A DNA stretch of 64,000 nt from Himantopus leucocephalus (taxonomy: Eukaryota; Chordata; Aves; Charadriiformes; Recurvirostridae), in the NCBI GenBank assembly GCA_003993805.1, contig RSEF01000031.1, positions 23,401,108 through 23,465,107 on the forward strand. Direction: 5' to 3'. How positions within the stretch are numbered: the first letter of the stretch is position 1; the number at the start of each line of letters is the position of its first letter. A program made the translations under genes and the position numbers. Positions 54,549 through 64,000 of this stretch are shown piece after piece. The notes below the pieces were generated by a model. That model was given only the letters and a program-made list of their open reading frames with translations. It was not told the origin of the DNA and did no database searches.

Positions 54549-57500
54549 GGCTGGTACTGGCAACAGTGGAAACCAGGTTAAACATGGGTAGTCCGATAGA
54601 TGGCCAGTGCAGAAACTCTGCGTCACCCTGGATGAAACAGATGAAGAACATGAATGAGAACGAGAGAGACTTCCTAGAGTGAAAAAGAAAAGGTGCAAAA
54701 AATCGAGTTCAAATAACAGAATGCTTATAATTTATGTAAAAAGAAACTATACCGCTAAGGAAAAAAATCTGCCTCTACAGCAAAGGACACTGTTGGGTTC
54801 TAGAAGGATTCTACTTGGCAAAATTGCTATCTGACATTACTTAATTAGGACTTCCATTTAAAATGTACAGGATAACCAACTCCATAAGTCAGAAGGCACA
54901 AATAGGACCTGCTGCAGATGATAATTACATATTTTCAATTTCATTATTTAACTTAAAGAATATCACAGAAGGAAGATTTATAATGGAGAGCATGTGATCA
55001 GACAGTGTTGTGCTTTGGAAGAAATGTTCCTATCAAATCTGAATTAAAGCCACTGAAACATTAAAAGGATAAGCAATATTGCTTGGCTAAAATAAAACAA
55101 ATATCCTTATTTATACATAAAAAGTAGGCAGGTTATGCAGACATGATTACCATACCCATCAAAAAACTGTAAACAATAATGACTTTAAGATTTATTCTTT
55201 CATTTAAAATTATTTCATGTAAGGCATCACTGAAGGCTCCCTCTGGGTAAAGGAAAATTAGACAAGTCATTAACTGTCTGCAGAGAAAGATCAGGTGAAC
55301 AAACCAAACTCCCTCCTGCACATCCAACCCTGCTGATGCCAGGACAGCACCGAAGCATAGCATCTGTGCTGCCAAGTTATGTGTCAGTCCCAAGTGAGTC
55401 TGCTTACTTCAAATGTTGGGACATTTCCCAAATGTCTTGACTTTTCTTCCATGTGATATGGGCACTGGAAAAGAGGTACTTCTAATTTTTTCAGCTCAAG
55501 TACCCTGTGCCAATACCATTTCCTAAAATACTACAGCATGTATATACATACTAAAAAAAAGAAGGAAAAGCAAGACCCACATGTTTATACTCAAAAGACT
55601 ACAAGCATATATACTTTAAAGACTCCTATAGGGTTTTTTTTCTGTTAGTGTGACCAAAAGGCTAAATGAAATTCAATACACATAGGAGTCCCATGGGTCT
55701 CTTCCACTTTGTCCTTCTGTAATTGTACTAAAAGCTTGTCTGGAGTCTCTCTCTTAAAGCATCTGGAGTTGACACTTCTCCTATTTATCCAGCTAAAGAA
55801 AGGTCCCCGGCTTCTTCCCTGCCAATACCATGAAGAATTTAATGTATCAGCAGGGACTCGAAGCTTGAAACTCAATCCAGTATTTTCATAAAACAATTCA
55901 CAGACTTGCACTGACTTTTTTGACTTAAGAGCAAAGGGTTTCCGTACAGCAATCTGAGGCTAGATTAATCCACTCGTTTCCAGCAGTGGGGGAGGGAGGA
56001 AGAGCACCATAAGATGCAGCCACCAAATTGGTTTTAACATACAGAGACAGAAGAGAAATCCCTATTAGAGTCCCTTCATACCTTCTTAAAATACCACAGC
56101 AGCTATTTAATGCCTTCTATGAAATAAGGAAGGATGAACACCAAGCAACAAACAAAAAATTAAGGAAATAAAATAAAACAGGAACCAAGAAAGAAGAGAT
56201 TGTTTTTTGCTTTACAGGAGGGAGGACACTGGCTTGGAAGTTAATCTTATTCTACACCAATACTCTGGATAACAAGGGAAAAAAAACAGAGGAGGATTCA
56301 GATCAAAGGAGCATTCATGTGCAAAGCTGAACTGATCCCCCTTTTCATAACTAAACAAGATGATAGGTACTTAACACAGAAGGAAATCCTATTCTATGAC
56401 ATATACTATGGAATTTGTCAAATGCTTAGCAATGCTTCCACTTTTATTATACCATCCAATAAAACAAGTATCAGCAAGGCTAGTTATTCCAAGTTTGCCT
56501 TTTGAGAATGGACTATTTTGTGCTTGCCACTACTCTGACTTGCAAATAACAGGAAGACAGTTTCCACTATTAGAAACAAAAAATATGGATCTTCACAAGT
56601 CATAGGCAGGATAGATTATTTCACAATCACCAGATGCCCAGCAAGGATACCAATACAGTAGAATAAACACTAAAGTTTCTGCAACTTTTTCCGGTTTTCT
56701 GGAAACAAAGTTCATCCAGCAAAGACCCTTCAGGATTGTGCATCCAGGTACAGTATTCCAGTTTCCACATATGGCAAGTCATCTAGAGGAAATGCTACTT
56801 TAAAAAATTCAGTCAATTAACAGTACCTGTCCTTTCTTTGTCTTCTGAATACTGTACATTCTTGTTAAAAATACTTCACATGTTAATAGTGGTTTTAGGG
56901 AGAGTATACTTGTAAGTACACCAATCAAAGATTCGTAATGATTAACTCAAAATCTATCTGAATTACAAAAAGACACAAAAACTAATACTAAATACTCTTA
57001 ATTTCTGGTCGTACATTCCAGGCACTTGTAACATTTCTCACAGATATTAGTGTAAATTAATATGTCTTATATCAGGTTACATGTCATAGTACATGTATAG
57101 TTAGTTATCTGTAAAGCATGTTCTCAAGTTTAAAAATATTTCTAAAAGCCTATATATCTATAACAAGAGTTCTTATTTTTTATTCCTACTGTACAAACAG
57201 GTTTGGATGACAGCGTATATCACTATTAAGCTTGGCTCTCAAACTTTTATGCCTAACATAATGGCTTCCCACAGAGTCAATCAAAAGCATCTTGCTCCCG
57301 AAACAAATATTTTTTTAATGACTAGAATCAAAGATCTATTAACTAAATGCTACTTCATTTTCTCTAATCATCAACATTATTTTCTTCCTAAATAATATAT
57401 AATGTTTCCATGATCAGTCTACAACTAAGCTCCAAAAATATTTAGATGTGGTTTTCAAAGCCTGACCAGGGAAGCTTCTTCCTGCTCAGTTTGGTTGCCT

Positions 57501-60434
57501 CAGTCATTCCTTTTGACAATATTAAGGATTACGTGGACCAGCAATCAGGAACCTGTGAGGCCAGGGACTTAGATTCACCTAGCCTTTAGTCACACTTCGT
57601 TGTTTTTTTCATGTTTTTGTTGAGTAATATTAAGATGCATATCACATTTGGCTTGTTAAAATGTGTTGCCTAGAATTATCAGCTAGCAAGAATGAAATTC
57701 AGAGGCAGCTGCCACTATCAAACAAGGAAAATAGAAACCTTCTCTTTCTGCATCTTCAAAATTGGAAGCTCTGTGGAGCTTTTGGAAAATTTACATTTAG
57801 TTAAAACCACAGCTGAACGTCAGGCTACAAAAAGTAGGTTCTTCATTAAAATACATATTTATGACTTTCAGGTTTATAATAGCATTGCAGTCAGAATTCT
57901 TAGTGGTGAATTTCTTTCAGTTCATTTAAAGCTTTAACTTACTTAATCTTATTAACAACCTACCACTGAACAATTAAATGATTAACACTGAAGAACCCTA
58001 CTACTCTGGGTCTGCCTTTTTTGGTCAAAGATTTTATTCCAGCACCAGAGTGTTACTAGTTGAAAGGCAAAGTCCTGCTTATTGAGAACTTTTTAGTTTT
58101 GTTCTAACTGCTCACATTCCAAGAACTGAATGCCAAGACAAGAAACCACTGAAGAGGGAAAAAAATGAACAGCCAATAGACACTGTTTGAAGATGAAGGA
58201 AAAGTATATCCTCTGTAATCACAGAAGATCACATTTAACCTGGAAGCTATTCTGGATCTTCATACCTGGACAGTGATCCAACACTATACAGACAAGCCAA
58301 AAAGCTTCTCGATAGCAAAGAACTGTCTGGATGCAAAGGCAAAAATGCCTTTCAGCCAGGTAAAATCTAAGCTGGAGTACCGAAGAGCAGTGGCAAAACA
58401 ACTCCTCACCTCCAAACCAACAGTCTGGCCACAGACAGCAATTATTTTTTTTTCCTTTCACCTTTATGTAAAACCTCCATTGCTTCAGGAATCTTCTCTT
58501 AGCCTGCTAGGGATGCGAGTCCCATTTTTCTGCCTGTATGGAAGGACAACCTTGTCCAAATTTCTTTTAAACATAATTTTAAACATCAACTTCAGACTAA
58601 TATTTTTCAATTTGTGGCACAGATGATCTAAGGTGGAAATGTCCTAAATTAGTGTTTAGACAAATTATTAGAAAAACTAAAACGAGAAGGAAAAAAATAG
58701 TGGAGGTGGGAGAAGATGCTTTGATTACTCATAAAGGTAAGGAGGAGCAACAATCCTTTTCTCTAATTCCCCATTTTGTGAATGTCTGTATAAAACAAAT
58801 TGAATGCTTCTGTCTAGATTATAAAACAAAAGCCCTTGCCATAAAACTCAGCACAAGATCATAATTATGCTTAATGCTTTCAGCACAAAACCAAAACAAC
58901 TTTGAGATTGTGCAGGAAACCTGTGAGTCCAACCATGAGGCCAAAATACATTTTTAGTATTCCTACAAAACAAAAAAAAAGGCAAAAAAACAAATGAAAA
59001 AGATTTCATGGCTACCTTCTATACCATATTTATGCTGCGATCAAGTATGACTTTAAAGCCACCATTAACATAAACAGTAGGAAATTATATTTATGGCTAT
59101 TGCCTAAGCGTAAGAAAACATGGAATTCCTACTAGTGCTTTTGAATATAGTAGAATACAGCTCTCTTTCCTAATGAGGCTATGAGCAGTAAAGAGATGAA
59201 AGACACTCCTTAAAAGAGGAAGGAAGAAAAAAAAATACCTTCAGTTGCTTATAGTTTACATTACTTATTGTATTTATAGGTTGTGTAAATTACTACCACT
59301 TAAAGCAAAGCATTAATTCCTAAGGGAAAGCATGAAGGGCACACTTCCTTCACTTAAGTGTTTTGGGTAAGTAATATGTTTACATTGCCCCAAACAGCTT
59401 TTAAGTTTGATAATTCTACCCCCTTTTACAAAACAAATACATTCCTGTATTCAGTCAAAAGGATATCTGTAAATTAAGAGTATTTTCCTGGTTCAACACA
59501 ATGTTAATGGGATTTCCATTTGTTTCCTGTTTGAATTTTAAGGAAGGGTTCTTCTGATAAATGCATCTTTGCTATTTCTGAGTATTAACCCCAAAAAAGT
59601 TAAGGAGTTATGTTTGCCAGACCCTCATCCACAAGAGGGACAGCAGCTCTATTCACAGAGCTCCACATCACCAAAGTCCATCTGGCTGAAACGTTCTGAT
59701 GTGCATATAGTTCATCTTATGGGTTACGCAGTTTAACCTCACACCTAGTATTTTCATTTTCTTTCTTCGTGAATTCACAGACACACAAACTATACCACGG
59801 CCACCAAACCCAACCACAACCGGCCACCACAGTGATTTCAAAAGTATGCTTTGCCCTGAGGAACGAGGCTAGTGAAGTAAAACTGGTTTAAAAACAGAAT
59901 ACTTGCAGCTAATGCATACCCCTTCAGGGACACACACACACCCCGGGTTAAATTAGTGATACTAGGTCAGCCTGCAGCTATTTCCTATCCCCCGTGCTCC
60001 CTAATACAAATACAAAAAACAAATGTTTAAATCAGGATGAGATCGACAGAGAGGTTTGCAACTGTTCACTGTTTAAGGCAATAAGAACAGTCTCTGGAAC
60101 AGAGATGAGGTCTCCACACTCTTCTCCTTGTGTGCTATGAGCGAAATAAAGAGGTCAGGGCCAATCCCCCTTTCCTCGCCACACAAAGAGACCTGGACAG
60201 CTGAACAGGATAATACTCCAGTAATTATTTTTTTTTCTTTGGAAAAAAAAAGAAGAGTGCAGTCATTTATCTGCAGGAAAGAGCTTCAGGCCAGGCCTCC
60301 CTCCTGAGTGAGCAAAGTGTGAAAACTTCATGGGAGCCGATTTCTTTCCCTGAACATCCTTGCCATGGACCATTTCCTCCTCAAGGAGATGCAGTAGCTG
60401 AAACACACCTATGCAGCTTCGTCCAGCATTTTAA

Positions 60435-60703
60435 CATAGAGTCATAGAAGGCTGGAAGTGACCTTGAAGATCATCTAGTTCCAACCCCCCTGCCACAGGC
60501 AGGGACATCTCCCACTAGACCAGGTTGCTCAAAGCCCCATCCAGTCTGGCCTTGAACACCTCCAGGGACCGAGCTTCCACAACTTCTCTGGGCAACCTGT
60601 TCCAGTGTCTTACCACCCTCATAGTGAAAAATTTCTTCCTAATATCTAATTTAAATCTACCTTCTTCATAACATCTTTGCTCTCTGAAACTGAGAAGAGA
60701 CAT
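60435..60703 (-). repeat. CR1 LINE 3' end with ORF2 remnant
   Basis: A CR1 fragment of about 270 bp on the minus strand. It encodes the last 62 codons or so of the CR1 reverse-transcriptase ORF2. The diagnostic stretches [20 protein letters not shown] and [20 protein letters not shown] end at a TAG (60517-60515). About 80 bases of 3' UTR follow, ending in CTATGACTCTATG, the CR1 terminal direct repeat. The remnant frame has no stop codons, so the copy is fairly young, but it is heavily 5'-truncated and cannot move. Its 5' edge near 60703 is approximate. Confidence 0.94.
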
Positions 60704-63700
60704 ACAGACCCACCTTTTTTAAATTTACCTTAAAAATAATATAAACACATTCTATTTTCACAGCAATATTAAAGCCTATACAGACAGCTTGCTGCCTCTG
60801 GTTCCCCCCGTACTTCAGTGTACCTGGGGACTGGATCAAGAAATCCATGCATATTCCAAGATGCCCTACTTGCAAGTCACTGCTTGCTTTTGAAAGCTTT
60901 CCTTTTTCCTTTTGCCTTGCAATCAGCCTCCTTCAGCTGTGTTTAGCCCCTCAGCTACATCATCTCTGCTACCTCCAACAGTTGTTCTCGCTCTGCATGC
61001 TGGCAAGTTTCCCTCCATGACCCATTCCACCACAGTTTTTGAAGGGCTGTACCGATAGCTCTTACCTTTGTCCCCTTTCCTGTGGAAATCAAAATTTCTT
61101 GAAACTTTATGCCTCCAAACAGCAGCTAAGGAAACTGGTTTTATCTAGTGTGCAATTATTCTGCCTACTGGGAGCCACTGGATTCAGTAATTCATCTATT
61201 CACAGACAGATGGGCTAGCTCATCCACTCCAGTCCCCTCGCAGAATCAACATGGGGGGGNNNNNNNNGGGGGGGGGGGGAGCGACACATAAAAGTAGTTA
61301 CAAGGATACGAAGAGCTTTTAAAACCATATGAGTTTTCTAAGAGAATCTTTAAATTGCACATAGACAAATTCCCCAAATCATTCCTATATAAGCATTACT
61401 GACCAATTTAAAATCTTTACTTAAATGTATTCAACAGCTTAATAGTTTTAAGTTAACAATAAAAAGAGGGAGGATACCTCTTGCTATTTTTACTTTCATA
61501 GCATAGTTTTAACCCCTGTTCAAACCCATGTTCAGAAAACAAAGAGCTTGGCTAAAGCATACATTTTCTAGAGCATTATTTTTAGCTTGCTTAACGCTGA
61601 AGGAATTCACTACAAGCTCTCCATGGCATGGAACAACGTTCCCACCAGTCTCTCTGTTACAAATTAATGAAAAGCTGGCTACTCATTCTCTGCCTAAAGG
61701 CATCTACCGTGCATCATAAACTTCAGACATGGGCACTGAGGAGCAGATCAGGGTACAACCTTACCCAAATAGTCCAAAGAAAGCTCTCTGTTTCACATTC
61801 ATTGCAGCACGAGGATCTCTTGAGCCTTCTACATAATTAATTCTCATGTCCTCTGCTCTTCTCTCATTACCAGACTTCTCCAAAAGCGTCACATATTCAG
61901 AAGAAATTGAGAAGTTTTCTGATCCTCTTTAAAGCACAGTATGCAGGACAATCACGTGTATTTCTAACAGCCACACTCCACCACTGAAATGTAATGTTGA
62001 GTTTGAAGGAAAGAACAAAATCAAGCATTTGCAAAATTGCATCAAAAAGACTCAGTGGTGATCTTTGCATTAAAAGCCCTGCTCTAAACAAAACATATAA
62101 AGCCTTTTAGCTGTGTACTTTGGAACAATGCCTAGAAACAAGGCTGCAAAGAACCCCCCACCCAAACCACTGCTCTTTGACTGGTATTTATCAACAGTAA
62201 AGCTAATATAAAATTATAATATGAAATCACTTGTCTACGAAAGAAAAAAAATCACTAAAGTAACAACAAAAAATTTATATTGTCTAAGTAAATTTTTAAA
62301 AAGAGCTAAATACTGGTTTAATTAAACTGCTCCTGCTCGTGTCAGTGGGAATAACTTTAGGCTATTACTGGCTATTATAGAACAATTTATTTTTAAAACA
62401 CTAAAAATATTTAAAGACAGTTTTAATACTACACTAAATTTGATCTATTTGGCTTATAAATCTTACCTGTCAGAATTCTCTGTTCCTAAAGAAATGGGAC
62501 ATTTTACAATTTAAAACAGAGAAGAGCCAAGGGATTGTAATAATCTAACTTAAACATAGTGTGAGTTATTAGATAATAGTACAAATGATTTACGTTAAAA
62601 AAGCATTTTAAGTCATCATTTATGATCACTGAGCTAAGAAAGCATTGGCCTGTCTGCCAAAATCTGTGGTTTGCTTTTGACTTCTGTAACTCAAAACATT
62701 GACAAATGTGCAGAGGAAAGACTCAAAACATTTTCCCTTAAGTTTGGTATTTCTTAGCAGGCCACATATCGGCCCCACCTTTTGCCTGCCAACCTGGTCT
62801 TTACTCTGCTCTCCAGCAGGGTCTTTCCTTTCCCCAGTTCAAGTTCTTCTAGGTATGCAGCTCCAAATAACACACAGTAGATGATGACACAGTCTAGTGC
62901 AAACTTGCAACTTCTAGCAAAGAGTTGCAAACTACACATGCATAGTATCCTCCACGCAACGTAGCAAGCAGTAAGCACAGATGAGTCATCCATCCGATCC
63001 TTCTCACCATTAACGCTCCAAACACAATATAAGAAGGTATCACACAAAACAGAGAAATATTTCATTGACTGTTGGAGGAGTGAAGTCTGAATTATTTTAA
63101 TTAAAATTTGTAGTGTTTCTCTGCTAATGGAACACTTGCATCTGAAATAAACCCTTATATGGTAAAGAATTCCTCAGCTATAGAAAACTAATTAAAACAA
63201 GTAGTCCCATGTGCCCTGCTAGTAATGCAGCTTATTTTTGTCAGATTTGTGCTTCACAGTTGATCAAGACTTCTGACAGGATGTTTTACAGTCCCTCCTC
63301 CAACTGGCCACTGATTTTTGTAAAATAGAGGTACCCTGTTAGCTTTGAGAAGTTTGCCTTTCTGTTGATGGCTGAAATCAATCGACTCAACAAAAAAATT
63401 ACATAGAGAAGGAAGCACCTATAGAACCCAGCCTAGAAACCTAACAGCTAAGGGAGGACAACACCTTGTAACAAGGCTGCACAAAAGGTGTTTGCTGGCA
63501 GGATGGGCTATGTGCTATGCAAGCTAATACCATAGAATGATGCCATTTCCTCCTAATACAGGAGGGAACAACTGAACAGGACTCAGATGTTTTCTTTGCC
63601 AGGCCACACGGACCATGGCCCACCAGCCTCTCTGCTGAACTGCTACCACTACCCACAACCTCATGCTCAACATGCTCATGTTCAGCAGTGTTGCAATGCC

Positions 63701-64000
63701 CAAGCCCTTCCCACTACCCACTGCTCCCTAATCCTCCTCACCGCATAGTGCTATGATATGTTCCAAACCTGCCACAACGTTACACTCATACGGTTCTTTC
63801 CACTACTGTAGGCCAAATATACCCTCACTCCTTTGTGCAAGGCCATAAAGGTGCAGCATAGCCAAAAGGTAGGAGTAACACAGCATTTGATAAACCACAG
63901 ACAGGCTGACGGGCAGAAAGCCAGGCACAACTGGACTGGTAGGGCACCTGGAGAGGATCCGCCTATAGGCTCAACAGATCAGGTCACAGTTCAGATCCAA
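60704..64000 (-). other. Non-coding sequence to the right edge
   Basis: I recognise no exon, promoter island or dispersed element in this 3.3-kb stretch apart from the small N-gap at 61260. Base composition is mixed, with AT-rich sequence near 62.2-62.6 kb. Whether it is still LHFPL2 5' intron or lies upstream of the gene cannot be decided here. Confidence 0.55.
61260..61267. other. Small unresolved gap (8 N) in a G-run
   Basis: Eight N flanked by 7 G on the left and 12 G on the right. Together they look like one poly-G tract of uncertain length that the assembler or polisher could not resolve. Confidence 0.97.

Larger units (their letters stand above)
50897..60434 (-). other. Non-coding sequence, probably LHFPL2 5' intron
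   Basis: AT-rich sequence without recognisable exons. The nameable contents are a CAA-type repeat running into an A-rich stretch (54412-54474), a C-tract (54529-54548), several short A-runs, and a short AC run with CCCC near 59932-59944. Open frames up to 117 codons have no recognisable similarity. Confidence 0.6.

Noticed and set aside
54379..54698. Open frames of 90-95 codons with runs of Leu or Cys on the minus strand
   Set aside because: They are produced by the CAA/A-rich microsatellite and the C-tract; low-complexity artefacts.
1..64000. CRISPR arrays, operons, prokaryotic promoters or a multi-gene accessory system
   Set aside because: The sequence is vertebrate intronic DNA. No spaced direct-repeat arrays or clustered genes were found.

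Overview
This is vertebrate nuclear DNA, almost certainly from a bird. It carries two truncated CR1 (chicken repeat 1) LINE tails, a solo retroviral LTR of a type I recognise as common in neoavian genomes, low repeat density, and long stretches with no prokaryote-like gene packing. The one protein-coding gene I can support is LHFPL2 (LHFPL tetraspan subfamily member 2), on the minus strand. Its two coding exons join exactly (430 + 257 bases, 228 codons plus stop) across canonical GT/AG splice sites.

Layout. Bases 1-1907 lie just downstream of the stop codon and are probably 3' UTR. Bases 1908-2164 are the last coding exon, 2165-16286 a 14.1-kb intron, and 16287-16716 the first coding exon. 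About 357 bases of probable 5' UTR lie upstream, ending at a strong candidate acceptor at 17074-17075. From 17.1 kb to the right edge I find no further coding exon on either strand. In mammals LHFPL2 has noncoding first exons and large 5' introns, so this 47 kb is best read as the long 5' intron(s), possibly with an unrecognised noncoding exon. No convincing CpG-island promoter is visible, so the promoter is probably beyond base 64000. By known synteny (human 5q14) the locus would be on chromosome Z in birds; that is inference, not read from the sequence.

Repeats and structure. There are CR1 tails at 19132-19271 (plus) and 60435-60703 (minus). The second still has an open 62-codon remnant of the end of ORF2. 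A 587-bp solo LTR at 50305-50891 (minus) has TG...CA ends and a perfect 5-bp target-site duplication. A degenerate tRNA-Ile-like sequence lies near 46786-46862. Three short stretches resemble an ancient dispersed amniote repeat. The most structured feature is a pair of inverted arms of about 195 bp at about 98.5% identity (29819-30012 and 31903-32097), 1.9 kb apart. There are three assembly blemishes: a single N at 27859, a 100-N gap at 44663-44762 and 8 N inside a G-run at 61260-61267.

I did not find a multi-gene system. Most of the window is ordinary intronic DNA, and the many short open frames in it look like chance.
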